From Gracilaria domingensis (lineage: Eukaryota; Rhodophyta; Florideophyceae; Gracilariales; Gracilariaceae), in NCBI GenBank assembly GCA_022539475.1, contig VCMS01000021.1, positions 434,001 through 498,000 on the forward strand: 64,000 nt of DNA. The letters are read 5' to 3'. The notes under the pieces are model-generated. The model had not been told where the DNA came from. It did not search any database and saw only the letters and a program-made list of their open reading frames with translations. How positions within the stretch are numbered: position 1 is the first letter of the stretch; every line of letters starts with the position of its first letter. Positions 20,901 through 31,370 of this stretch are shown piece by piece. The translations under genes were made by a program, and so were the position numbers.

Positions 20901-21387
20901 GCAGCATCATTGAAACTGCCTTTTCAAAGCCGATAAGCCTTGGCAACCTCTGAGTTCCACCAAGGCCTGGAATAATACCGAGCTTCAACTCTGGCAATGA
21001 GAAAGTACTTCTCGGCGAAGCAACTCGCGCAGTGCAGCATAAGACAAGTTCAAAGCCCCCGCCAAAGCAAATTCCGTCAACTGCCGCAATGACAGGCTTC
21101 GGTCCATCTTCTGCGAGAGAATAACAACGAGAAGTCTCGGGTGAAAACGTGCTCTCAGCAGTCGAGGCAGAAGCAAATTCTGATATATCTGCCCCTGGAG
21201 AGAAGAAAGTCGCAGATCCAGTGGCAGTAATGACTACAGCCTTCGTGGATTCGCGATTCATCGCCATCGTCAGAGCCTCTGATAGTTTCGTTTGCATGAC
21301 TGACGAAAGTGCGTTCACAGGAGGGTTCTTAAACGTAACGATGGATATCCCATCGTTCCGATGATTGACAACAACTTCCGGCGTCAT
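17995..21387 (-). CDS. Trifunctional peroxisomal beta-oxidation enzyme: hydratase + dehydrogenase + thiolase fusion
   Basis: One uninterrupted 1130-residue frame with three enzymes in pathway order. Residues about 1-290 are enoyl-CoA hydratase, with both catalytic Glu (GGGFELVL at about 112, FSLPELKLGIIPG at about 134). Residues about 305-700 are NAD-dependent 3-hydroxyacyl-CoA dehydrogenase, with Rossmann loop VGGGFMGAG at about 312, catalytic His in AHFFSP at about 437, and NCPGFAVNRM. Residues about 727-1123 are 3-ketoacyl-CoA thiolase, with nucleophile Cys in VNRLCSSGLQ at about 816, NEAFGSQ, His in GHPLGMTGAR and Cys in MCIGSGMG. The C-terminus SAKL is a PTS1 variant, so peroxisomal. The first two parts equal the MFE1/FadB type; thiolase is normally a separate protein. 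All active-site residues look intact. It could carry out the last three steps of each beta-oxidation cycle. Confidence 0.95.
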   Translation of the reverse strand: MTPEVVVNHRNDGISIVTFKNPPVNALSSVMQTKLSEALTMAMNRESTKAVVITATGSATFFSPGADISEFASASTAESTFSPETSRCYSLAEDGPKPVIAAVDGICFGGGFELVLCCTARVASPRSTFSLPELKLGIIPGLGGTQRLPRLIGFEKAVSMMLLSTVVKAREAESLGMIDVVAEDPVAAAVELAARIISGSFPRQCTIDRNDRLEHEAKCVKIAGTLSSKLAPKLSRRGHLAQYQALIDVSLYGVRHGGRKGLLEEARVFMALVTSPQSLGLIHSFFATRGTTKFSIPDDPYPGQDGDPAKSVGVVGGGFMGAGIAAAMLLVDIPVVIKELNENLAQAAKKRVEKNLGKHASKLALLTVTTEYAQLAGVDIVIEAALENPMLKQKIFGELQSVCKKNCILATNTSTINLDLIGMGAPQAHREGRIVGAHFFSPAHKMPLLEIVRSHSTNPRVIKDVVALGKKAKKIPVLVGNCPGFAVNRMYFPQSMVASFLVVELGIDPYRIDRAAETFGIPIGPFRVLDLVGLDIGVAVGGVFEASYADRAVATSSMVKGLLAAGRKGQKSGSGVYTYKPGAKMGIPDPRGIAPFLNEARKKLDMSYIERIRRRAGSLSDENIVDMILLPCVNEGCRILAEGVAVSPADLDVCSIMGMAFPAFKGGLMYWAQKKFGGALGVKKRLEMFYELSDGFPLFRPSFALQRSGTAVMPLGSVPNPILFPGMPEDIVVVSAYRTAVGRAGRGGFKDTLPDDLLTPLLKRILKETCVGLDEVGDVITGTTLQRGDTGVVQLRVAGMIAGLSETVPVKTVNRLCSSGLQAIVDAAAAIQAGHYNIAIAGGIESMSMASMTNTELRPNPKVRKRAEAASCYLTMGQTSENVAEHFGISRERQDKVAVCSHARASLAKLSGRQRHEIVPIRTRVKVVDKATKKVTGVKDITVDADEGVRMGVTIDRLAKLPAVFRKGGSTTPGNSSQLSDGAALVMLMKRSEAEARNLEPLASLKAFSVVGVDPAIMGIGPAVAIPSVLQKAGLSIDDIDLFEINEAFGSQAEYCIEKLGLNRDIVNVMGGAIAIGHPLGMTGARLTVSIIHELRRRQGRYGVVSMCIGSGMGAAAVYEINRNKNSAKL

Positions 21388-22272
21388 TTTTCTGCTGTGG
21401 GCCAGGTCAACTTGGGAAGGGGAAAATGCTGCCGGTCAACGTAGATAAATCGATCGACTGAAGTGCTGAGAAGTGAGACTCTCAACTCTGCAGGCGTGAC
21501 AGTTTTTGTTCCAGAAACAAATGGAGCACTGCCTATCGAGCCTGTCTCGCAGATGAGCGCAAGATACAACAAACGTCTTTTGTTTGCATGCGTCTCTGAT
21601 AGTTGGCTCCCGTGCACCTTGACCCTCGGTGACCCAGAGAAATGAAATTGGGGCAGTGCTGAGTGGAATCTCTGATCTCAGATTCTTACTTGCTGTATCT
21701 ACTCCTGCAACTTTTCATCTCGCCATCATTGCACCTGAACTATGACGAGGGTGCATCGCCCCCTCGAAGGTATCTACCTTCGATATGATGGACACATGGC
21801 ACATCGTCATCACCCGCACAAGACAGCGCGAATGCAATCGTCTTTCGGCTGTGGAATCTGAGATGTGGATCAATCGATGAGGTTATCGTATCAAAATTCG
21901 GATCAAGGTCCTACACACCTCACTGAGGTGTGTAGGACCTCAGCTTGCATGCATCGGGATAGAGTAACACGTAGCCAGTAGCCTGCAGTAGCATACAGTT
22001 TGAATTCGTTGGCATCTGCAGTGCAGATTCTGCACCATGTTTTGAAATTTTAAATACTTTGCAGTTTCCGACCACGAGTACCGCGATGTTCTCCTACGAA
22101 CTCAAATGCAAAACGAGGGTGGTGCTAAAACCCCCAATCCGCGGAAAACGAAGCAGTTCTGACGACTCAATGCTCGAAAGGTCGTCCAGCTGTCGTTTCT
22201 TCGATTTCGCGAACTGAGCGCCTTTTCGCATCTGTCGGAGGCCGACCCCGAACTACCTCGTCCACCTTAGCA
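21388..22272. other. Divergent promoter region (trifunctional enzyme / SMC2)
   Basis: An 885-base spacer between divergent genes. It holds the long palindrome at 21906-21940; short open frames show no similarity. I see no RNA gene. Confidence 0.6.
21906..21940. repeat. Perfect 35-base palindrome with single-base centre
   Basis: Arms 21906-21922 and 21924-21940 are exact reverse complements (17 bases each) with only one base (C, 21923) between them. An arm this long is not expected by chance in 64 kb. A single-base centre would allow cruciform extrusion but hardly an RNA hairpin loop without opening a few pairs. Confidence 0.9.
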
Positions 22273-25200
22273 ATGTATCTCGAAAGGATAATCCTAGATG
22301 GATTCAAGAGCTATGCGTCTCGAACGGAAGTTAAGGATTTTGACTCTTCTTTCAATGCCATTACCGGTCTGAATGGCTCCGGCAAGTCAAATATTCTGGA
22401 TTCCATATGCTTCGTTTTAGGCATTACGAACTTGTCACAGGTTCGAGCATCATCATTGCAAGATCTCGTTTACAAAAGTGGGCAAGCCGGTATTACTAAG
22501 GCAAGCGTCACACTTGTGTTCAATAATGCTGATAAATCTACGTCACCAGTTGGGTATGAGAAGCCCGACCAACTCACAGTGTGTCGACAGATTGTCATTG
22601 GAGGCCGAAACAAATATCTCATCAATGGCATCAACGCTCAGCCGAGTCGGGTTCAGAATCTCTTTCATTCAGTTGGACTGAACGTGAACAATCCACATTT
22701 TCTCATTATGCAAGGGCGAATCACCAAAGTGATCAACATGAAGCCAGCCGAGGTCTTGGGGATGATAGAGGAGGCAGCTGGCACGAAGATGTATGAGAAC
22801 AAAAAGGAAGCTGCGCTACGAACGATTGAGAAGAAAGAGCGCAAAGTGGAGGAGATTAATTCCCTTCTTGTGGACAAAATCAATCCATCTATCGAAAAGT
22901 TGGAGCGCGAACGAAAGCATTACCTGGAGTGGAACACTAATAATAATGACATTGAAACTCTTAGGCGATATGTCACTGCGCACAAGTATTGGCGGGCCGA
23001 ACAATGGCTGGTCAGGAGCTCTGGGCAGGGTTCAGAACTGCACAAGAAGCTGAACGACGCTCAAGAATCCATTGATGACTTAGAAACGGCTCATAAAGAA
23101 GCTTCAGAGAGACTGAAACAACTGCTCAAGAATCATGAAAAGGACCGGCATGATGGGAGTTTAGAGTCAAAACAGGATAAAGTAGACGAGCTGAGCAAGA
23201 AAGTAGTTCAGGCACGAAGCTCTTGGTCTAATCAGAAGACAGCACTTGACTCTGAGCAGAGAAACGTGAAATCTGTTCAGGAAAATCTCTTTAGCCTGCA
23301 GCAAAAGCGCGATTCTCTTTGCGAAGAGATGGCGGCTGCAGAAAAAGAAATCCCGCTGGCTGAAAAGAAGGTGGAGGTAGCTAAGGAAGAATTGGAGTCT
23401 GCTGAAACAGCCATGTTGACTGGAGCAAGTACTCAAGGATCACAGGGATCAAGCGCTGGTTCCATTATTGATCAGCTCGAAGCTGCAAGAAGAGCTACAA
23501 GCAACGCGCAAGCTGAAATAGAGTCACTGCAACTCGAAAAGAGACATGTATCAGAAGAAATGGAAGTCAAGGCTGATCAGCTTTCCAAAGACCGGGCCAA
23601 TGTTCGCAGCTTGGAAAGCAAGAAGAAAAATGCCGAGAAAGCGATCTCAGACGCGAAATTGGCAGTTCATGAACTAGACTTCGACAGTCGAGAAGCGGAA
23701 ACTCTACAGCATCAGTTGCACCAGGAGAAGAGTCAAGTAGCAGCGCTAGAGGAGAAAGTAGACCAGTTTCGAGCTCGTTTGGGAGCATGCGAATTCCGTT
23801 ATTCAGATCCATATCCTAATTTCGACCGTAGAAAGGTACACGGACTTGTTGCGACGCTCATTCGAGTGAAAGATCCTAAATTGACCACAGCGATTGAAGT
23901 GACCGCGGGCGGAAGGCTGTATCAAGTTGTTGTGGACACAGACAGTACAGCGAATGATCTGTTGAAGAAGGGCCGATTACTTCGTCGGGTCACAATTTTG
24001 CCGCTTAACAAGATTAAGCATGAAGTTCTACCGGCCACCAAAGTTCATCGGGCGAAGCAAATCGAGAGGTCGGCGGAACTCGCTCTAAGTCTAGTTGGAT
24101 ACGATCATGAGGTCGTGAACGCTATCGAACATGTCTTTGGCCGCACTCTGATATGTCCAGACATGGATTCTGCGAGAAGAGTAACGTTTGATAGGGCGGT
24201 TAGGACTAGAACTGTTACCTTAGAAGGAGATAGTTATGACCCTTCTGGTACAGCTTCCGGTGGTTCTTCAACACATTCGCGATCTTCGGTCCTGGACCTC
24301 TTAAGCAGTCTCTCCCAAGCTGAATCGGAGTTGGAAACTCATCGTGGTAACGTAGCTCGTCTTCAGAATCGTGTAGACACGGTTAATGAGAGAGCACGGA
24401 GATATCGTCAGCTTCAGACGACAGTTCAGGTTCGCGAAGATGAGGCAAAGCTACTTGAAAAGCAATTAGAGGAGACATCAACTGGAAGACTTATGAAGGA
24501 AGTAGAGCTTTTGCGAAATCGAGTTACAGAGATACCGACCGCTCTAAAGAAGGCCAAAGAATGTCTTCGGGAGAACTCCACTAAAGTCCAGGAGTTAGAA
24601 CATGCTATGGAAGACCGAGAAAGCGCGAAAGAAAGGGAAAAGAAAGAAGCTGAAGCGGCCCTTGCTTCTATTCGTGGGACGTACGAGGAATCCATAGTTG
24701 TTCTTCAGAGCACAAAAGACAAACATTCGCGGCTTCTCGTTGAAATTGAAGCAACTGAGGAGGAGATTGAAAGACTTGAGAAGCACTTTACGGGGAATCT
24801 CCAACCTGCTTTGGAAAAGCTCCGTAGAGAAGTTCAGGTTCTGGAGTCCAAGGCAGTTGACATCAGTTCCATTCTTGAGGATGCAAAAGAAGAGCTGCAG
24901 AAAGAAAAAGATCGACTGGCTAGATCTAATAAGTCCCTAGGGATCGCTCGAAAGAATAGTGAGGAGCTTGCGGAAAAGATTGAGACACTCAATCTTGAAG
25001 TGGCACGGTTAATGAGTCAGGTGAAAGAGTCAGAGCGAGGAAGAACAAGTGCAGAGAAACTAGTAGCAGAATTGGACGCAAAGCATGCATGGATCACCCA
25101 AGAAAAAGATAGGTTCGGAGTTGAAGGTTCTGAGTACGAATTCTCAGAGTCGAAGCTCGCGTCCAGTTCGAAAGAACTCGAAGAACTTCAGAATCGACAA

Positions 25201-25926
25201 GAAAGTCTTTCAAAGAAGATAAACGCAAAGGCAATGCACATGTTCGAAACAGCCAAGGAGGAGTATAGGGGATTGCTGAACAAGAAGAGAATTATCGAGG
25301 AAGACAAGGAGAAAATTGAAAAAGTCATTTCCGGTCTGGACGAGAAGAAGATGGTTGCTGTGGAGAAAACATGGAAGAAAGTCAATGAAGACTTTGGAAA
25401 CATATTCTCGGATTTGCTACCAGGCACAAGTGCGAAGTTGGAACCACCAGAAGGCAAATCTGTAGAGTCCGGCCTCGAGATTCGTGTTGCTTTCGGTGGT
25501 GTGTGGAAAGATTCCTTGTCCGAATTGTCAGGTGGTCAGCGGAGTTTAATTGCACTTTCCCTCATTCTAGCGATGCTCCGGTTTAAACCAGCTCCGATGT
25601 ATATTCTTGACGAGGTGGACGCTGCTCTTGACTTGAGTCATACTCAGAATATTGGCAGAATGCTTCGACGTCATTTCACAGGTTCACAGTTTATTGTCGT
25701 TTCTCTCAAAGAAGGAATGTTCAGCAACGCTAACGTGATTTTCCGAACAAAGTTTGTCAATGGTCTCTCAACAGTGAAACGCACAGAAAACACTGCTGTG
25801 CGTGAAAACATGACATCTCCCAAAGTCCCGTCCAGAATTGCTCCGAGCTCGACATATGACAAGGAGAACATCGAAAACCAATCGAAAGAGAACACAAGAC
25901 GTCGAAAACGTTCTGTGCGGGATTGA
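22273..25926 (+). CDS. SMC2: Condensin subunit SMC2
   Basis: 1217 residues, single exon, ATG at 22273 (MYLERIILDGFKSYASRTEV, the standard SMC2 opening). Walker A is GLNGSGKSN at about residue 32. Coiled coils at about 170-490 and 690-1030 flank a hinge at about 510-680 that includes the DSYDPSGTASGGS loop. The ABC signature LSGGQRSL lies at about 1084 and Walker B PMYILDEVDAALD at about 1107. Length and motif order match SMC2/CAP-E, which pairs with SMC4 in condensin to compact mitotic chromosomes. SMC2 rather than SMC4 is supported by the short N-terminus and the FKSYA start. The last about 50 residues are Ser/Lys/Arg-rich. Confidence 0.95.
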   Translation: MYLERIILDGFKSYASRTEVKDFDSSFNAITGLNGSGKSNILDSICFVLGITNLSQVRASSLQDLVYKSGQAGITKASVTLVFNNADKSTSPVGYEKPDQLTVCRQIVIGGRNKYLINGINAQPSRVQNLFHSVGLNVNNPHFLIMQGRITKVINMKPAEVLGMIEEAAGTKMYENKKEAALRTIEKKERKVEEINSLLVDKINPSIEKLERERKHYLEWNTNNNDIETLRRYVTAHKYWRAEQWLVRSSGQGSELHKKLNDAQESIDDLETAHKEASERLKQLLKNHEKDRHDGSLESKQDKVDELSKKVVQARSSWSNQKTALDSEQRNVKSVQENLFSLQQKRDSLCEEMAAAEKEIPLAEKKVEVAKEELESAETAMLTGASTQGSQGSSAGSIIDQLEAARRATSNAQAEIESLQLEKRHVSEEMEVKADQLSKDRANVRSLESKKKNAEKAISDAKLAVHELDFDSREAETLQHQLHQEKSQVAALEEKVDQFRARLGACEFRYSDPYPNFDRRKVHGLVATLIRVKDPKLTTAIEVTAGGRLYQVVVDTDSTANDLLKKGRLLRRVTILPLNKIKHEVLPATKVHRAKQIERSAELALSLVGYDHEVVNAIEHVFGRTLICPDMDSARRVTFDRAVRTRTVTLEGDSYDPSGTASGGSSTHSRSSVLDLLSSLSQAESELETHRGNVARLQNRVDTVNERARRYRQLQTTVQVREDEAKLLEKQLEETSTGRLMKEVELLRNRVTEIPTALKKAKECLRENSTKVQELEHAMEDRESAKEREKKEAEAALASIRGTYEESIVVLQSTKDKHSRLLVEIEATEEEIERLEKHFTGNLQPALEKLRREVQVLESKAVDISSILEDAKEELQKEKDRLARSNKSLGIARKNSEELAEKIETLNLEVARLMSQVKESERGRTSAEKLVAELDAKHAWITQEKDRFGVEGSEYEFSESKLASSSKELEELQNRQESLSKKINAKAMHMFETAKEEYRGLLNKKRIIEEDKEKIEKVISGLDEKKMVAVEKTWKKVNEDFGNIFSDLLPGTSAKLEPPEGKSVESGLEIRVAFGGVWKDSLSELSGGQRSLIALSLILAMLRFKPAPMYILDEVDAALDLSHTQNIGRMLRRHFTGSQFIVVSLKEGMFSNANVIFRTKFVNGLSTVKRTENTAVRENMTSPKVPSRIAPSSTYDKENIENQSKENTRRRKRSVRD

Positions 25927-26205
25927 AGTGCTCAACTTTCTTTGCTAAAGACGAAAGTGCGAAGGAATAAACTGCACCATGTTCAACCAAAACTGAGTTA
26001 CCGGTATGAGTCAACTTGAACCTCGTAAGCGAACCCATGAGCTTCTTGCGATGTTCTATATTTGTTATGCATTTACAAAATCATACAGTGTGATTGAATA
26101 AGTTAAACCTGGTTTTTCCAAATCGTAGTATATGAAGATGAGCGATTCCTTCCCATGATTAACCACTCTCAGCCATGAGTAACATCTGTCTCGACACAGA
26201 GCACT

Positions 26206-27997
26206 TCAGAACCCGAATGTTGAGGCAATCGCAGGCAGATTGAGTGAATGCAAAGCGAGATAAGTGCCAATACCGGCGAAGAAGCCTGCAAGCGTCGGAA
26301 TACTGGCTTTCTTTGCATACCAGCCAAATTCTACTTTCTCCATTCCCCTGTTACGCACAAGCCGAATCAAATGAAAATAAGAGTGTTAGTCTTACGCATA
26401 CGCCCAACAACGCAATCTCTTCTCATGCATACGCAGAAGATGGAGGTCTTGGGCAAACTTACATAAACGCAACGCCAGCGGCACTTCCAATGATTAATAT
26501 ACTACCACCGGTTCCGGCACAGAATGCGATAAGTTGCCAAAGCAGTCCATCAGGTGGTATTTGATCCAGTGAATACATACCCATCGTTGCCGCTACCAGA
26601 GGTACATTGTCCACAATGGAGCTGAGTAGACCAATCGCAGTAGCAATTATCTCACGACTAGCAACATGGCTGTCGAGAGAATGAGCCAAAGTCTCTAGAA
26701 TTCCGGCTGACTCAAGACCGCCAACTGCAAGTAGAATGCCAAGGAAGAACAACACTCCAGATGTGTCTATGCGCTTGATAGCTGCTAGGCCGCGCAGAGA
26801 TTCTCTGTCTTCTCCAGCATGTAACACATCGGTCATGACCCACAAAAAGCCAAGCCCGGATAGCATACCAATGTATGGCGGAAGCCCTGTAACAGTCTTG
26901 AAAATTGGCACGGAAACCAGGGCAGCAAGTCCACTCCAGAACACTAACGGAGCACGGGGAGCAAGCTGGGACTGATCGTCATTGGGGCGTTCAAACTCAC
27001 CTTTTCCAATCATTGGGGTGAACATAGCGAGAGACACAACCATAGATACAAAAGATGGGAGGAAAAGGTCTGTCATTGTCTTGAGCGCGGAAATGTTTCC
27101 ATGCACCCAGAGCTGCGTTGTGGTAACATCACCAATTGGTGTCCACGCTCCACCGGCATTGGCAGCGATGACGACAGCAGCACCAAACAATAATCTTTCC
27201 TTGGGGTCGGCCACAAGCTTTCGAAGTAACGAAACGACAACAATAGTGGAGGTGAGATTGTCAAGCACGGCACTGACGAAGAAAGTGAGAACGCCAATAG
27301 TCCACAACAGAATCTTTCGATTGTTTGTGGTGATGTAATCCGTGACAACTTTGAAGCCGCGGTGAGCGTCTATTATCTCGACAATGGTCATAGCTCCAAT
27401 AAGAAAGAAAAGAATCTGGGAAATTTCGGCAATCTGATCGGACAGCAGTTCCTTCACTTGGTGAGCGGCCTCTACACTGGTAGCATCGGTCATGAGGACA
27501 GTCCAAACACCCACACCCATGAGAAGCGCCACACCAGTCTTGTCAAACGCAAGAGTCTCCTCCAGAATGATACCCAGATAGCCGAGAACGAAAATGCCGC
27601 TCATGGCCATGTCGCGGTGTTCAAGAACCCAGGTGTGTTGCAGGAGGGCGGCAACAATGGCGAAAAAGATGCCGACCCCTGCGGTGCGCCCAAAGTCAGA
27701 TGTGTGTGTTCCGACATCGACAACATCCTTGGCTGGGTCAGGGTGAATCATCTCAGGGGTTGGTGCATCAATTTCCAGATGAAGGACATCTGGCGCCTTC
27801 TGTTCGGAAGGCGGCAGAGGTGATGCTCCATTGGAAGACGACTTGACTTGCTCTGCTTGGCGCTCCGGAGCCACCATAGAAGCGGGAAAACGCTTCACCC
27901 GTCGCGGACATGACGATTGCGCAGAGCAATGGGAGAAGGTAGTTAGCGTAGTGCGAAAGGCGCTGGCACGGAGACCAACGGTGTTAATAAAAGCCAT
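26206..27997 (-). CDS. NHAD: NhaD-type Na+/H+ antiporter, probably plastid; two exons
   Basis: complement(join(26206..26347, 26463..27997)), 558 residues. The first about 75 residues from ATG 27997 (MAFINTVGLRASAFRTTL onward) look like a plastid transit peptide. About 12 membrane segments follow, with NhaD landmarks: FLIGAMTIVEIIDAHRGF, FFVSAVLDNLTSTIV, NAGGAWTPIGDVTTTQLW, SSIVDNVPLVAATMGMY and CAGTGGSILIIGSAAGVAFM. The last exon adds GMEKVEFGWYAKKASIP and the final helix, as in other NhaDs. The intron (115 bases; GTAAGT donor, ACTAAC branch) splits the Met codon AT|G. The frame is also open for about 190 codons upstream of 27997, but that part has no family similarity. Plant NHD1 at the plastid envelope exports Na+; the same role is likely. 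It is convergent with SMC2. Confidence 0.93.
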
Positions 27998-28702
27998 GTT
28001 CAGAGATGGAGAGAAGATGGACGCCGGCGACGGGTGGGCAATGCGACGGGAGGTGATGTTGCTCGACACGCAAGGTCCAAACAAGAGACGCTTATCACTG
28101 GTTATCAAATGCGGGCGATCGTCATACCGAAGGTAGATGGTGGCGCTGGCGCTGAGATGCACCACAGATTTGCGCGTTGTCGCTTCGGAACATCCGAATC
28201 GGAAGCTATCGGCCGTGACGGCGGCGGAGAGGGCACGTGTCCTGAATGGCGGCGGATGGCGCCAAAGATCCTCGCAACGGAAAACACTTGGACCAATCGT
28301 TCGCAGCCCACATTCGCCACATGCAAGCAACGACGCAAGCTGTTGCACGGCGAAGCCGTGAATTTCGGTTATTTTGCGCCGTGCTGCTGGCAGCGCCGGC
28401 ACGCGCAGGTCGAGCACAGTGTCGGCGAGCACCTTCCGCGGTGAAGACATTCTTGGAGCGCCATAAGATACCACGGAGCCCCATCTGGTCAGGTATGGCA
28501 CCAATACACCTTTGGTACTTTCCTCTCTTCTTCCCACATCGATGCCATCGAAATCATCAATCATTGGCTTGTGCACTCCTAACTACTTTTTAGCACGCGT
28601 TTGATCCCAGTTTTGTTGCACAAGACAACATCTGTTGCACGTCCAGGACAGCCACCGCACCCACGCCGTACATCTCTCTTTACATCTCTTTTCTGTGCCA
28701 AC
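27998..28702. other. Divergent promoter region (NHAD / mitochondrial carrier)
   Basis: A 705-base spacer. The NHAD frame stays open across most of it, but without family similarity, so I treat it as 5' UTR and promoter. No distinct repeat or RNA gene seen. Confidence 0.5.
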
Positions 28703-29861
28703 ATGATCAGAGCCAGGAAAACCCCCGCCGCCGTTCTTCTCTGTGACAACTCTAGGCGCGCGTCAGTGACACCCCGCCGAAGCATTCTTGCACAGCACTC
28801 TGATGCACAACTGGCTTCTACGTTTGCCGGCGTCACGAGTCGAATTCTTTTGCACCCCATTGACTGCGTCAAAACGCGGTTGCAATTCATTCGCGGTCGC
28901 CCCGGTTCTAACGATGCCTCGAGGCAGTTGATCCGCTTCATTGCATCTGAAGGACTGCCGGGCCTATATCGTGGCATCATTGGCGCACTGGCAGGAGTGC
29001 TGCCCTATTCAATGTGTGCGTTTTATTCTATCTCCAGCCCTCTTTTCTCTCTCCCACCTCATCCCTTCTGACTAACATCACCGGTTGTCTATATAGTATA
29101 CATGCCGAGTTACGAACTCGCTCAAATGCAGCTTTCACGTTTTGGCCAGGACAAGCTCCTCGGCATTCGCCATGTCGTTGCAGGTTCTTTTGCCGGTCTT
29201 TGTGGCTCACTTGTCAAGGTTCCTGTCGATGTGGTCAAGAAACGCCTACAAGCCGGCATGTATCCTCACGTAGGTGCAGCTGTCACGTCGATTGCTTCCG
29301 AAGGCATTGGTTTTGCCGGTGGATTCCGTCAGTTTTACACTGGCTGGCGGAGCTCTATTATATATGATGTACCATACAGCGCTATCCAGTTCACCGTGCT
29401 GGAGAATGTCAAGCAGTGCGTAAGACGTCTGAAGAGAAGCGAACTAGCGGGGGTCGACCACGTAATCGTTGGTGCGCTAACTGGAATGATAACTTCCGTA
29501 ATAACTGAACCAGTAAGTTGTCAAGTAGTTCACCAATATCTCAGACAACATGACTTGGCTAACCTACTATTCGTGAACAAAGCTCGATGTAATCAAGACC
29601 AGATTAATGACACAGCGAGTGAAAGGCGTTCGACCAGGATTAACAATGTACCGTGGATGGCTTCATTGTATGAAGACCATCGTGCATGAAGAAGGTCCAC
29701 TTGCGTTGTGGAAAGGAACGCTGCCCCGTCTCGTTTGGGTTGGCGCAAGTAGCGCAATTTGGTATGGCACTTATCAGGCCGTTCGCCAAAATATGAACCA
29801 GAAAAGGCAAATGGCAAGAAACGATGAAGAAGGTGGTTCGATATCGCGAGGAGTGAAGTGA
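28703..29861 (+). CDS. Mitochondrial carrier family protein, SAM carrier-like; three exons
   Basis: join(28703..29015, 29097..29512, 29583..29861), 335 residues. Three SLC25 repeats are each marked by a Px[DE]xx[KR] motif: HPIDCVKTRLQ, VPVDVVKKRLQ and EPLDVIKTRLM. Each is followed by the usual G-rich helix (GLPGLYRGIIG, RQFYTGWRSS, ALWKGTLPRL). The first 40 residues are basic and could be a targeting sequence. The second-repeat pattern and IYDVPYSAIQFTVLE resemble S-adenosylmethionine carriers (SLC25A26/SAMC), so SAM import into mitochondria or plastids is my best guess, but subfamily assignment is uncertain. Introns are 81 and 70 bases with CTAAC branches. The first donor is GTGCGT and gives phase 1; the second is GTAAGT in phase 0, placed exactly before the third signature. 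Confidence 0.88.
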
Positions 29862-31370
29862 TATTGTAGACAGCATGCTCTACTCGTACTTGACATGCGC
29901 ATACTTTGGGCAGGTTATGGATGTTGTTTTGCTCGTTGTCCAAGGTCAAGAACTTGTTTCGTTCACCCTGTCTGTCTGACTCCTATGACAAGAAAGCGAC
30001 CGGAAACAATTTGATGGTAAGCTTCGGAATTGTTCCTTGATTCGCAATGATTCTACTAGTTTCCCTGTGCCACAACCTCAACCCATGGTCCTCCACGCAC
30101 AGTTTACACTCTACGAGTTTGCAGCAGTCCTGAGATCCAATTTCATGTAGGTGTTATGCATCTGCCTCCAAAGATGACTGCGCGCTTGTGTTGTTTGTCG
30201 AAAAGTAAGCTGTCGGGTATAGGTTTCTGTTCAAATGGAGCAAATTGCTCTTCATGGGTACGCTGTATAGTGATTTCATTCTTTGGCGAACAAGATACTG
30301 TATTTCTTTTTTGACATGATCCAGGATTCGTGCGATATGTATGTAGCGAATAACATCTCAGAGTTGCACCTGTCATCTCACCCGTATGAGAATTTCATTC
30401 TCGTAAAACAACGCATGATTGCAACCGACTTAAGCTCTTAATCTACCACGATCTCTTTGTTTGACATGCTGTTTTATGTATTCGAGACTGCCGAAACAAG
30501 TTTGTGTGTCATCAGGAAAGCGAAGTTTGTATTCATAACTCCTTTCGCATTTGACCGTAAAAGAAGAAGGAAGGGTGAACAGGAAGATGTAACACGTTCG
30601 TCTAAGTTTGGCTCTTCCACTATGCTGATAAACTGCAGTTTGGTTGTTAACGAAACAGATCAATTTGATCATGTTCGTTTCGTTGCGGTCACGAAATGCT
30701 TCTTTACCTTCGCACTTTATTCTTTCCTTCTTATGAATTGGCCCCTAAAGCAGCCACAGAAACTTAGGCTTACAACTTGGTCTCTAGCCAATATGGATAT
30801 GGGGTCATCAAGAATTTTTGACCTTTAGGTTTGCCTTCTAGCTTGTCCAGGTCAAGTGATTCTTCTTTGGACAGAGTAACTGGTGCCATTCCCGCTCGTC
30901 AAACGTTGTGCAAGGGACTTCAAAAGCTTTCCAGTACCCAGCTAATACAGTACCACTCACTTCCATTGAAAATGTGTATCATTATCTGTTGTGTTCGTCA
31001 AATGAAACGAGAGTAGAAGGCTACTTTCTAATTGCAGGAAAAAGAAATTAATAATTTAATAAATGTGCACCATGCCATGCATTGTTTCTCCTTGTTCTAA
31101 CCTTACTGAAAGTGAGTCGCCACACCACTGGGTCTGGTGCTGCTTCCATAGTCATTCTTTTCCATGGCATATCATGATGATATAATCGCTACCCAACTCT
31201 GTACATCTCTTTACTTCGGAGAGAAAGACGAAAAGACGCGATAACCAGGTCAAGACTTGCTGGTTTGTCAAAGACGAGAAGTACATTCACGTGCAGGTGG
31301 ACAACCCTGCCTGAAGTACGACCTTGGTTTTAATTCAAGAGTGACGACATTCATCGCTTTGAGAGTCGAA
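29862..31370. other. Intergenic region
   Basis: 1.5 kb with no recognisable gene. A 123-codon frame at 30457-30828 has no ATG at its start and no similarity. A TTCTAACC at about 31094 followed by an AG about 40 bases later might mark a 5' UTR intron of the next gene, but I find no matching donor with confidence. Confidence 0.5.

Noticed and set aside
26463-28576. NHAD protein starting far upstream of 27997
   Set aside because: The upstream open stretch lacks family similarity, and the ATG at 27997 is followed directly by a transit-like leader.
30457-30828. 123-codon plus-strand frame
   Set aside because: Begins with a non-ATG codon, mixed composition, no similarity.
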